Shown here: piece by piece, positions 18,207 to 27,521 of the stretch
Numbering within the stretch: position 1 is the stretch's first letter
How the letters are laid out: the number at the start of each line of letters is the position of its first letter
NCBI RefSeq assembly: GCF_022569295.1
Contig: NZ_JAKFIA010000001.1
Location: forward strand, 2,495,001-2,559,000
DNA: 64,000 nt
DNA from: Pedomonas mirosovicensis
GTDB taxonomy: Bacteria; Pseudomonadota; Alphaproteobacteria; Sphingomonadales; Sphingomonadaceae
Direction: 5' to 3'
Translations under genes and position numbers: made by a program
The notes under the pieces: model-generated
Seen by the model: the letters and a program-made list of their open reading frames with translations, nothing else
The model's database searches: none
What the model was told of the DNA's origin: nothing

Positions 18207-18782
18207 ATGAGCACGCTGAAGGTCGCCGTTGTCGTTGGCAGCACCCGCCGCGAGTCCATCAACCGCAAGCTCGCTGAAGCGCTCGTCCGCCTGGGCGGCG
18301 ATCGTGTCTCGGCGCAGTTCGTCCGCATTGACGACCTGCCGATGTACAGCATCGACCTAGAGCAGGAGCACCCCGAAGCTGTGCTCCGTTTCGATCAGGA
18401 GATTGCCGGGGCCGACGCCGTTCTGGTGGTGACGCCCGAGTTCAACCGCTCCCTCCCGGCCGTCCTCAAGAACGCCATCGACTGGGGTTCGCGCGCCAAG
18501 CCCCAGAGCGTCTGGCGGGGCAAGGTGGCCGCCATCACCGGCACGTCGCCGGGCGCCATCGGCACGGCGGTTGCCCAGCAGCATCTGCGCCAGATCCTGG
18601 GCGTCCTCGGCAGCCTGGTGATGGGCGGCGAAGCCTACATCTCGTTCAAGCCCGACCTCATCGACGAGAACGGCGACTTCACCAACGAGAGCACGCGCGA
18701 TTTCCTCCAGGCCTACATGGACACCTTCCTGACGGTCGCCGAGAAACTGAAAGCCCCCGCCCCCGCCGTGCTTGCCGCGTAA
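18207..18782 (+). CDS. NADPH-dependent FMN reductase (ChrR/YieF-like)
   Basis: A 191-aa flavodoxin-fold oxidoreductase. VVVGSTRRESINRKLA forms the FMN phosphate loop, and LVVTPEFNRSLPAVLKNAIDWGSR is the family signature. Members reduce quinones, chromate or azo compounds with NAD(P)H and protect against oxidative stress. Under probable control of the divergent LysR gene. A strong bidirectional terminator follows. Confidence 0.9.
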   Translation: MSTLKVAVVVGSTRRESINRKLAEALVRLGGDRVSAQFVRIDDLPMYSIDLEQEHPEAVLRFDQEIAGADAVLVVTPEFNRSLPAVLKNAIDWGSRAKPQSVWRGKVAAITGTSPGAIGTAVAQQHLRQILGVLGSLVMGGEAYISFKPDLIDENGDFTNESTRDFLQAYMDTFLTVAEKLKAPAPAVLAA

Positions 18783-18819
18783 CCGGCCCGCCGCCCTCGA
18801 TAACAAGCCCCGCCCAAGC

Positions 18820-18856
18820 AAAAGGCCCGCCCCCGGTTCGCCGGAGGCGGGCCTTG
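18820..18856. terminator. Bidirectional terminator between FMN reductase and folE
   Basis: AAGGCCCGCC (18822-18831) pairs with GGCGGGCCTT (18846-18855); A/T tracts flank both sides. It serves the convergent genes. Confidence 0.8.
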
Positions 18857-18887
18857 ATGCCGTCAGGCGCAGATGCGCCCGAAAATC

Positions 18888-19517
18888 CTAGTAGCCCCGG
18901 ATCAGGTCCATGAAGCGGCGCTCGTAGCGCTCTTCCTTGAACACGCCGGTGAACCGGGTGGTGATGGTCGCCACGTCCGGCTTGTGAACGCCGCGGGTGG
19001 TCATGCACTGGTGCTTGGCATCGATGAGCACGGCAACGCCGCGCGGCTGCAGCCCCTCTTCCAGCGCGTTGGCGATCTGGGCGGTCATGGTCTCCTGCGT
19101 CTGCAGGCGCTTGGCGAAGATCTCGACCACGCGGGCGATCTTGGAGATGCCGACGACCCGCTTGTTCGGCAGGTAGGCGATGTGCGCCTTGCCCAGAATC
19201 GGCACCATATGGTGCTCGCAGTGCGATTCGAGGGCGATGTCGCGCAGCATGACGATGTCGTCGTACCCCTCCACCTCCTCGAAGGTGCGGTTCAGCACGG
19301 CCATCGGGTCTTCGTCGTAACCGCAGAAGAACTCCTCGTAGGCCTTCACCACGCGCTTGGGCGTATCGACCAGGCCCTCGCGGTCGGGATTGTCCCCCGC
19401 CCAGAGCAGCAGGGTCCGCACCGCGGCCTCGGCCTCCTCGCGGGAGGGACGGCGATTGATGTTGTCGCCTGCTTCAAACAGCCGCTCCAGGTCGGCTTTC
19501 TCAAGGCGCACATCCAT
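18888..19517 (-). CDS. folE: GTP cyclohydrolase I
   Basis: Converts GTP to dihydroneopterin triphosphate, the first step of tetrahydrofolate synthesis. The 209-aa protein has the zinc ligands in ESHCEHHM (C100, H103) and KHQCMTTRG, and the signature [12 protein letters not shown]. The ATG at 19517 is chosen because AAAGGA lies seven bases upstream; a GTG seven codons earlier overlaps that site. It stands alone, convergent with the FMN reductase gene. Confidence 0.96.
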   Translation of the reverse strand: MDVRLEKADLERLFEAGDNINRRPSREEAEAAVRTLLLWAGDNPDREGLVDTPKRVVKAYEEFFCGYDEDPMAVLNRTFEEVEGYDDIVMLRDIALESHCEHHMVPILGKAHIAYLPNKRVVGISKIARVVEIFAKRLQTQETMTAQIANALEEGLQPRGVAVLIDAKHQCMTTRGVHKPDVATITTRFTGVFKEERYERRFMDLIRGY

Positions 19518-19962
19518 CTGCAAATCCTTTCTCGCCACGGGCCGACTTAACCACAGGTGGATGGGGTTCGGCTACGCAAGCCCGTCCCATAAGTTCGCCC
19601 GAAATGTCAGAAGTCTCTCTTCAGTTTAACCGATACCGGCGCTCCGCCCCGCTTGGGCGGATACCTTGAAGATAAGGAATCGCTGCGCCGCGGCAACCCC
19701 CAAACGCCGGAAACGCTGTTTCCAGCGATAAAACAAACCCTTTTATCACCCCTGTGATGTTGTAACGCGGGGGTGCGCCCTTATATCGGGAGTGTCGCCG
19801 TATGGCAGCTATGCGCGCTACAAGCCCAGCTGGGCGGCAATTCACACAGGACAAAGAGCCTCAAGGCCGCTATAGACCCGCTAAAGCTTGCGGAGCGCGA
19901 ATGCGCCCCGCCCCACTGCGTTGCCCTGAGCGAACCTCCGGGCCAATTGTAAGGGATCTGCG
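19518..19962. other. Divergent intergenic region folE/purF
   Basis: 445 bp with no gene seen. It contains the predicted purF promoter at 19760-19787 and a GGAAACGCTGTTTCC imperfect palindrome at about 19697-19713. No PurR-type operator could be assigned. Confidence 0.5.
19760..19787 (+). promoter_or_regulatory. Predicted promoter for purF
   Basis: TTGTAA (19760-19765), a 16-bp spacer and TATATC (19782-19787), leaving a leader of about 170 bases before the purF start. Confidence 0.45.
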
Positions 19963-21434
<1,472 letters not shown>

Positions 21435-21438
<4 letters not shown>

Positions 21439-22151
21439 CGAAGCCTCTGGAAAACAGGCTGGCGCTAGTCACCGGCGCCAGCCGCGGCATCGGCGCGCAC
21501 ACGGCCCTGGCCCTGGCCGGGGCCGGCGCGCACGTCATCCTCACCGCCCGCACCGAAGGTGGCCTCTCCGAGGTTGAGGAGAAAATCCATCAGGCAGGCG
21601 GCACCGCGACCATCGCGCCGCTCGACCTGATGAACGGCGAGCACATCGACCAGCTGGCCCAGCACATCGCCAACCGCTGGGGCAAGCTCGATATCCTGGT
21701 GCTGAACGCGGGCCAGCTGGGGCCGCTCTCGCCCCTCTCCCACATCCCGCCGAAGGACTGGGAGAAGGTGATCGGGGTCAACCTCACCGCGCCCTACCGC
21801 CTGATCCGCGGCTTCGATGCCTTGCTGCGCCAGAGCGACAAGGGCCGGGTGATCGGCATTTCCTCGGGCGCCGCCACCGATCCGCGCGCCTACTGGGGGC
21901 CCTACGCCGCCTCCAAGGCGGGGCTGGAGGCGCTGCTCGATTCCTACGCCGAGGAAGTGGCCAACATCACCAACGTGCGCGTCGCCGTGGTCAATCCGGG
22001 CGGCACCCGCACCGCCATGCGGAAGAGCGCCTTCCCCAGCGAAGACCCGGAAAGCCTCAAGGGCCCGGACGTGGTGGCGCAAGCCCTGCTTAACCTTTTG
22101 GTGGAAGACTTCGAGACCAAACGCCGTCTCAGCCTGCCCAAGAAGGTTTGA
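21435..22151 (+). CDS. Short-chain dehydrogenase/reductase
   Basis: A 238-aa classical SDR. The Rossmann motif is TGASRGIGAHTA (about 14-25), NAG appears in LVLNAGQLG, and the catalytic Ser, Tyr and Lys are around GISSGAA and YWGPYAASKAG. The likely start is TTG at 21435 within TTGA, overlapping the purF stop; no ATG lies near the conserved N-terminus. Substrate unknown. A purF-SDR pairing recurs in alphaproteobacteria, but a purine role is not established. Confidence 0.88.
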
Positions 22152-22155
22152 TGCC

Positions 22156-23127
22156 TTGATTCGCCGCTTACGCTTCCTGCTGACCGCTGCCCTCCTCTGC
22201 TTCCAGGCACCTACCGTTGCCCATGCGGATGCGGGGCAGAGGCCGGCAGGCGCAGGGGCGGCCTCTGCCAGCGTCCCGGCCTCCGGCATCGCCACCCCCG
22301 CTCTGTGGGTGGTGCGCGACGAAGACACCACCCTTTACATCTTCGGCACCTCCCACATGCTGCCACAAGGCGTTGAGTGGCTGCGCGGCCCGGTGCGGCA
22401 AGCGTTCGCGCAGGCGGATACGCTGGTGCTCGAAATGGTGCAGCCGGAAAACCCGGCGGTGCTGCGCCCCTTGATTATGCGCCTTGGCCTCAACCCGCAG
22501 GGCACCACCCTCTCCAGCCAGTTGCCGGAGAAGCTGCGCGCCCAGATCACGCAGGCCGCCACGCAGGTGGGCCTGCCCGCCGCCGCGCTGGAGCCGATGA
22601 GGCCGTGGCTTGCCGCCACCACCATCGCGGTTGCGGGGCTTCAGGGATTGGGGCTGGACCCGAGCCACGGCGTCGAGCACGTGCTGACCAGCTACGCCCG
22701 GTCGAGCGGCAAGCGGATTACGGGACTGGAGACCGCCGAACAGCAGTTCGGCTTCCTCGCCTCCCTGCCGGAAGAGGATCAGCTGGCGCTGCTCAGGTCC
22801 TCCATCGAGGACCTGGAGACGCTGCGGACCGAAGCCTCCACCCTGATGACCAGCTGGATGCGCGGCGACATCGAGACCGTGGGCAAGCTGATGAACGAAT
22901 CCCTCAAGGAGTCGCCGCATCTTGCCAAGATACTCCTGACCGAGCGGAACCAGCGCTGGGCCGCATGGATTGACCAGCGCATGGACGAGCCCGGCCGCGT
23001 GTTCCTGGCCGTCGGCGCGGGGCATCTGGCGGGCCGCGACGGGCTCATCCGCCTGCTGGAGCGCAAGGGCCTGAAGGTGGAGCGGGTGGCGATGGAGGCA
23101 AGCGCCCCGGCCGGCGCCCGCCCTTAA
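22156..23127 (+). CDS. TraB/GumN family protein, secreted
   Basis: A 323-aa protein with an N-terminal signal peptide (hydrophobic LLTAALLCF, then a cut near AHADA). The TraB/GumN domain (DUF399-like) has TLYIFGTSHMLP near its start and FLAVGAGHLAGRDGLIRLLE near its end, with conserved GTSH and GAGH His positions. These are thought to be metal-dependent (Tiki-like) peptidases or hydrolases. The start appears to be TTG at 22156, four bases after the SDR stop, so purF, SDR and this gene may be cotranscribed. Confidence 0.85.
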   Translation: MIRRLRFLLTAALLCFQAPTVAHADAGQRPAGAGAASASVPASGIATPALWVVRDEDTTLYIFGTSHMLPQGVEWLRGPVRQAFAQADTLVLEMVQPENPAVLRPLIMRLGLNPQGTTLSSQLPEKLRAQITQAATQVGLPAAALEPMRPWLAATTIAVAGLQGLGLDPSHGVEHVLTSYARSSGKRITGLETAEQQFGFLASLPEEDQLALLRSSIEDLETLRTEASTLMTSWMRGDIETVGKLMNESLKESPHLAKILLTERNQRWAAWIDQRMDEPGRVFLAVGAGHLAGRDGLIRLLERKGLKVERVAMEASAPAGARP

Positions 23128-23171
23128 CCACGGCAGCCTTTAAATCAGATAAATTATACGATTCTGCGTTT

Positions 23172-23367
23172 TTAGGGTTGCATCGCCCGGAAAAGCTGGC
23201 AGAAGGACGGGACATCCTCATCCGCCCAAGTGAGGCGGCGCGCTTGCGCGCCTGCCCTTGATGGCAGATGAGCCAGCGGTTTCTTTCGCACCGGCATCTC
23301 CTCCCCATGGAACCTGGTGCAAGACTGGGCTGCGGCGATTCTGTTTTCAGACGCCGCAGCCTTTTTT
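23172..23367 (+). ncRNA. Candidate structured non-coding RNA
   Basis: An AT-rich stretch with TATACG (about 23155-23160) precedes a GC-rich segment of about 195 bases closed by a strong terminator. Nested pairings are visible: TTGCATC (23178-23184) with GGTGCAA (23316-23322), GCTGGC (23195-23200) with GCCAGC (23272-23277), CTCATC (23217-23222) with GATGAG (23267-23272), and apical hairpins CCGCC/GGCGG, GGCGCGC/GCGCGCC (alternatives) and TGCC/GGCA. No open reading frame with a ribosome-binding site fits. It lacks the signatures of SRP RNA, RNase P RNA and tmRNA. The size suits 6S RNA, but the multibranched shape does not obviously match. Confidence 0.5.
23328..23367 (+). terminator. Strong rho-independent terminator
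   Basis: GGCTGCGGCG (23328-23337) pairs with CGCCGCAGCC (23352-23361) with TCTG/CAGA extending the stem inside, followed by six T. No coding gene ends just upstream on this strand, which supports a separate RNA gene. Confidence 0.88.
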
Positions 23368-23619
23368 CCAGCAGATCAGCTTGTTTTTAATACAGGTTAA
23401 TTACTCATCTTGTGCGCGGCCATCCGCACGCCCTTTTCCGCCAGGCCGGCAAAGAAGGCGAAACCCACCTTGGGAATACCCCGTGAAGGCCCGTAGAGGC
23501 ACTTTACAGCGCGATTCCAGGCCTGCCCGCTACCACCCTAGCCATAATAGGCAAAAACCTCTGTACGAGCGTTTAAAGCCGATCTAGGGGCATATGGCCT
23601 TTTGTCCGGATGATTGGCG

Positions 23620-24651
23620 CTACAGCCAGCCCGCCAGTTCCCGCTCGACGAGGCGGGAGAGAAGCGCCAGCCCCGCCGGGCTGTCGTTGAGGCAGGGGAT
23701 GTAGCTGAACGCCTCCCCGCCCGCTTCCAGGAACAGCTCCCGATTCTCGTTGGCCAGCTCGTCCAGCGTCTCGATGCAGTCGGCCGAGAAGGCGGGCGCG
23801 ATCACCGCCACGCTCTTCACGCCCCGAGACGGCAGGGCCGCCATCACCTCGGCCGTATAGGGCTTCAGCCATTCCGCCCTGCCGAAGCGGGACTGGAAGG
23901 TGATGAGGAACTGCTCCTCCGGCCAGCCAAGGGCTTCCCGCAGCAGGCGGGCGGTCTTCTGGCAATGGCAGTGGTAGGGGTCGCCCAGATCGAGCGTGCG
24001 GCGGGGCATACCGTGGAAGGAGGCCACCAGCCGCTCCGGCATATAGCCAAGCCCGTCCAGGTGCTCGCGCACCGACTGGGCCAGCGCCTGAATGTACGCC
24101 GGGTCGTCATGATAGGGCGGGAGGTAGCGCACCGTCGGCTGCCAGCGCATTCCCCGCAGGGCGTCATTGGCCTTGTCGACCGCCGTTGCCGTCGTCGCCG
24201 CCGAATATTGCGGGTAGAGCGGGGCAACCAGCACCCGGTCGCACCCTTCCGCCTTCAAACGGTTGAGTTCATCGCCAATGCTCGGCGTGCCGTAGCGCAT
24301 GGCCCAGCGGACCATCACCTGATCGCCGAAGGAACGCTGGAGGCCCGCCGCCTGCGCTTCCGTAATCACCCGCAGGGGGGACTGGTTGCGCTTCCTGTCC
24401 CAAATGCGCCTGTAGGCTTCGCCCGTCTTGGAGGGGCGAAGGGTGAGAATGATGCCTTGCAGGATCGGCTGCCAGAGGATCTGCGGGATCTCGACCACCC
24501 GCGGGTCCGACAGGAACTCGGAGAGATAGCGGCGGATCGATCCGTAATCGGTGCCGTCGGGCGTGCCCAGGTTCACCAGCAGCACGCCGATGCGGCCATG
24601 CGCCACCGGAGAGTGGCCTGCAGGAAACCGGGCAGGAGCGGGCTGGGCCAT
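23620..24651 (-). CDS. hemH: Ferrochelatase
   Basis: Inserts ferrous iron into protoporphyrin IX, the last step of haem synthesis. The 343-aa protein shows GVLLVNLGTPDG at the N-terminus, YPQYSAATTATA, the catalytic-histidine motif VASFHGMPRRTL and the conserved glutamate in FSADCIETLDE. The cysteine-rich DPYHCHCQKTA segment is typical. No transmembrane helix, so peripheral or cytoplasmic. The gene ends after the candidate RNA and starts 52 bp from the oxidoreductase gene upstream, possibly one transcript. Confidence 0.96.
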   Translation of the reverse strand: MAQPAPARFPAGHSPVAHGRIGVLLVNLGTPDGTDYGSIRRYLSEFLSDPRVVEIPQILWQPILQGIILTLRPSKTGEAYRRIWDRKRNQSPLRVITEAQAAGLQRSFGDQVMVRWAMRYGTPSIGDELNRLKAEGCDRVLVAPLYPQYSAATTATAVDKANDALRGMRWQPTVRYLPPYHDDPAYIQALAQSVREHLDGLGYMPERLVASFHGMPRRTLDLGDPYHCHCQKTARLLREALGWPEEQFLITFQSRFGRAEWLKPYTAEVMAALPSRGVKSVAVIAPAFSADCIETLDELANENRELFLEAGGEAFSYIPCLNDSPAGLALLSRLVERELAGWL

Positions 24652-24703
24652 GGCGTGTCTCTTCTTCTATCCGCAACGGGGGTACAATGTCGGCCTTGGG
24701 AGG

Positions 24704-27118
24704 TTAACGCCGCTTCTTCGGCCCTGTCGCCTTCTTCTCGGCTGCCTTCTTCTGCTCCGCCTCGCGCGCGGCCTTCTCCTGCTCGGCCTGCGCCTTTTCC
24801 CGCGCCTCGGCTTGCGCGCGCAGCTTCTCGGCCACCTCGGGCGGCCAGAGCTGCTGGGCGCCGACGGGCAGGTTGCGAACCCGCGTGCCGGTTGCCCTTG
24901 CAATGGCATTGACCACCGCCGGGGCGATGGGCGGCACGCCCGGCTCGCCGACGCCGCCGGGCTCCTTGGCGTTGGGGTTGAGGATGTCCACCTCGATTTC
25001 CGGGGCATCCGCGAGGGTGAGCAGCGGGTAGCCGTCGAAATTGGTCTGCTCCGTCAGGCCGTCGGCAAAGGTCACCTCGCCGAACAGCGTCGCCGTCAGG
25101 CCGAAGAGGATGCCGCTCTCCATCTGCGCCCGCACCACGTCCGGATTGATGACCCGCCCGCAGTCGATGACGCAGAAAACCTTCAGCACCCGCACCGTGT
25201 CGTCCGGCTCCACCGCCACGTGGGCGACCTGCGCGACGATGGAGCCGAAGCTCTCATGCAGGGCGATGCCCCGCCCCTGCCCCTGCGGCAGCTTCGTCCC
25301 GAAATCCGCCATGGCGGCGACCCGCTTCAGCACCGCCGCATGGCGGGGGCTGTCCTCCAGTGCCTTGAGGCGGAAGGCGAGCGGGTCCATGCCGGCCGCC
25401 TCGGCCAGCTCGTCGATGAAGCTCTCGACGAAGAACGCGTTGATGCTGTGGCCGACCGAGCGCCAGTAGCCGACCGGCACCGGCGCTTCCACCGCCACAT
25501 GCTCGATGCGGGTGTCCCCCAGCTTGTAGGGCAGATCGATCGCGCCCTGGATGGAGGAGAAATCCGGCTCCGACCGCGCCGCCAGCGGCATGATGCGCCC
25601 CATGACGCTGCCCTGCACCGACTGGCTGCTTGACCGGAAGTACCAGGCCGCAATGCGGCCGCCCTTCTCCACCCGGCCGCGCAAGGTGGCCTTGGCCGCC
25701 GGGCGATACTTGTCCTGCCGGATATCTTCCTCGCGGCTCCACACCAGCTGGACCGGCCGCCCGGCCTCCCGCGCGATGATGGCCGCCTGCACGGCGGCAT
25801 CCGCCTCGATCTTGCGGCCGAAGCCGCCGCCAAGCAGCGTCGGGTAGACAGTGACGGACTCGCGGGAGACGCCCAGCGCCTTCGCCACCGCCATCATGGT
25901 CCAGGTGACCGATTGGGTGGGCGCCCACACCTCGACCCGGTCCTCGCTCACGCGGGCGGTCGCCGTCATCGGCTCCATGCAGGCGTGGGCGAGATAGGGC
26001 ACGCTGTAGCTGCGCTCCACCACGCCGCCATCCGACAGCGCATCCTCCACATCGCCGCTTTCGGCATAGACGTGGGCATCGCCCTGCTTGAGCGCGGTCT
26101 CGATCGCCGCGTCGATGTCCACGGTTGCCACGCCGCCGGCGTCCGATACGTCGAACTGCGGCTCAAGGCTGGCGAGCAGCGTGTTGGCGCGCCACCAGCT
26201 GTCGGCCACCACCGCCACCCAGGTTTCCTGCCGCACCAGCTTGATGAAGCCCTTGGCGTCGGCGAGCGGCTCCTCGCTCAGTTCAATGAGCGGCGCGGTG
26301 CCCTGCGGCCCGGCCATCACGGCGGCATAGGCCATGCCCGCCAAGCGCACGTCCGCGCCGAAGCGGGCCGTGCCATCCACCTTGGAGGGAATATCGATGC
26401 GCGGCACCGAATGGCCGATCAGCTTGAACTCCTGGGCCTTGTGCAGCTGCGGGGTATCCGGCGCCTGTTCCTTCGCCGCATCCGCCGCCAGTTCGGCGAA
26501 GCTGGCCCGGCGGTTGCCGCTGACGACCATGCTGTTCTGGGCAACGCATTCGGTCCAGTCCACGCCCCAGCGGCGGCCCGCCGCCATGCACAGCATGGTG
26601 CGCGCGGTCGCGCCCGCCAGCCGCAGCGTATCATAAAAGGCCCGCACCGACGTGCTGCCCCCCGTGATCTGGAGCGCCAGCCGCTCGGCCAGTTCCGCCA
26701 TGGCCCAGCGGGCGATGCCTTGTGCGAAGCCCGGCAGCACTTCCGTGCCTTCCTGCATCACCAGCGTGTTGGCATAGATGGGGTGCACCGGGGCCGGCTC
26801 GACCGAGATGGACTCCCACGCCGCGCCCAGTTCCTCGGCAAGGATCTGCGGCAGGGCGGTGTAGACGCCCTGGCCCATTTCCGCCTGCGGCACGAGAACG
26901 ACGACGCGCCCGTCCGCTCCCACCTTCAGCCAGGCGTTGATGACCGTCTCGTCCTTCTGGGTCATCATTACTAGCTGCGGCGTGCGCGGCAGGGCCAGAT
27001 AGCCGATGAGCAGCCCCACGCCCGCCGCACCGCCGATAAGGAAACGCCGGCGCGTGGTTTTCGGCTGCGGAAGCGGAATGTTGTGAGTGGTGGTGAGATC
27101 CGGGTTTCCGTCAGCCAT
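24704..27118 (-). CDS. Tat-exported molybdopterin-binding oxidoreductase (IorB-like)
   Basis: An 804-aa large subunit of the xanthine dehydrogenase superfamily, like isoquinoline 1-oxidoreductase beta. A twin-arginine signal TRRRFLIGG followed by a hydrophobic stretch (about 22-42) indicates export. Molybdopterin-binding segments such as LLGGGFGRK and GVGEPGVPPIAPAVVNA are present. The last 45 residues are a Lys/Glu/Ala-rich, coiled-coil-like tail not expected in the family. The usual partner, a small 2Fe-2S IorA subunit, is not encoded beside it, so the electron acceptor is unclear. Confidence 0.87.
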   Translation of the reverse strand: MADGNPDLTTTHNIPLPQPKTTRRRFLIGGAAGVGLLIGYLALPRTPQLVMMTQKDETVINAWLKVGADGRVVVLVPQAEMGQGVYTALPQILAEELGAAWESISVEPAPVHPIYANTLVMQEGTEVLPGFAQGIARWAMAELAERLALQITGGSTSVRAFYDTLRLAGATARTMLCMAAGRRWGVDWTECVAQNSMVVSGNRRASFAELAADAAKEQAPDTPQLHKAQEFKLIGHSVPRIDIPSKVDGTARFGADVRLAGMAYAAVMAGPQGTAPLIELSEEPLADAKGFIKLVRQETWVAVVADSWWRANTLLASLEPQFDVSDAGGVATVDIDAAIETALKQGDAHVYAESGDVEDALSDGGVVERSYSVPYLAHACMEPMTATARVSEDRVEVWAPTQSVTWTMMAVAKALGVSRESVTVYPTLLGGGFGRKIEADAAVQAAIIAREAGRPVQLVWSREEDIRQDKYRPAAKATLRGRVEKGGRIAAWYFRSSSQSVQGSVMGRIMPLAARSEPDFSSIQGAIDLPYKLGDTRIEHVAVEAPVPVGYWRSVGHSINAFFVESFIDELAEAAGMDPLAFRLKALEDSPRHAAVLKRVAAMADFGTKLPQGQGRGIALHESFGSIVAQVAHVAVEPDDTVRVLKVFCVIDCGRVINPDVVRAQMESGILFGLTATLFGEVTFADGLTEQTNFDGYPLLTLADAPEIEVDILNPNAKEPGGVGEPGVPPIAPAVVNAIARATGTRVRNLPVGAQQLWPPEVAEKLRAQAEAREKAQAEQEKAAREAEQKKAAEKKATGPKKRR

Positions 27119-27521
27119 GCAGAACTTACCTGTTGGTCCGGCCCGTCCCTGAGCCGCGACGCGGGCACTTTACAAGATGCGGCGCGGATGCCGACGCTCC
27201 GCCGTTTGGTTGTGCAGAACGTTAATGGCCCTGCCGGGGGAGGAAAAGGGGTTTTTCCCTGCCCGCGACGCAAATCCGCACCGAATGACAAGGATTTCAG
27301 CCGAGTCGCAGCGGGAACGGATGGTCTTCCTGGCGGAAAGGCGGGGGCTGGGAAGGCGGAGCGTGAAACGACGGGGATTTGGGCCGCAGCGGCCGGGCTC
27401 TTCGCATCATCGCGCGTCTCCCCCGGCCGCAGTGCCAGCGTTCTGCCAAGGCGGAGCCTCCACAAAAGCGACCGGCGATTCTCCCCAAGACCCGGTGTGG
27501 GCCCTCAAGACGGTTGCGGTC
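27119..27521. other. Intergenic region upstream of the IorB-like gene
   Basis: About 400 bp, GC-rich. No gene, RNA signature or clear promoter was recognised. A weak AAAAGGGG/CCCT hairpin lies near 27245-27262. Confidence 0.45.

Larger units (their letters stand above)
23128..23619. other. Intergenic region with a candidate RNA gene
   Basis: The left two-thirds hold the candidate structured RNA with its terminator. The right part (23400-23600) has no clear gene; a short minus-strand reading frame ending at 23400 (…AHKMSN) has no convincing start. Confidence 0.5.

Noticed and set aside
23172-23367. Assignment of the RNA candidate as SRP 4.5S RNA or RNase P RNA
   Set aside because: The SRP core GGAAGGAAGCAG and the RNase P core GAGGAAAGTCCGG are both absent.
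23400-23480. Short minus-strand frame ending GLAEKGVRMAAHKMSN
   Set aside because: There is no convincing start codon with a ribosome-binding site, and it ends without any recognised family; kept only as a note.
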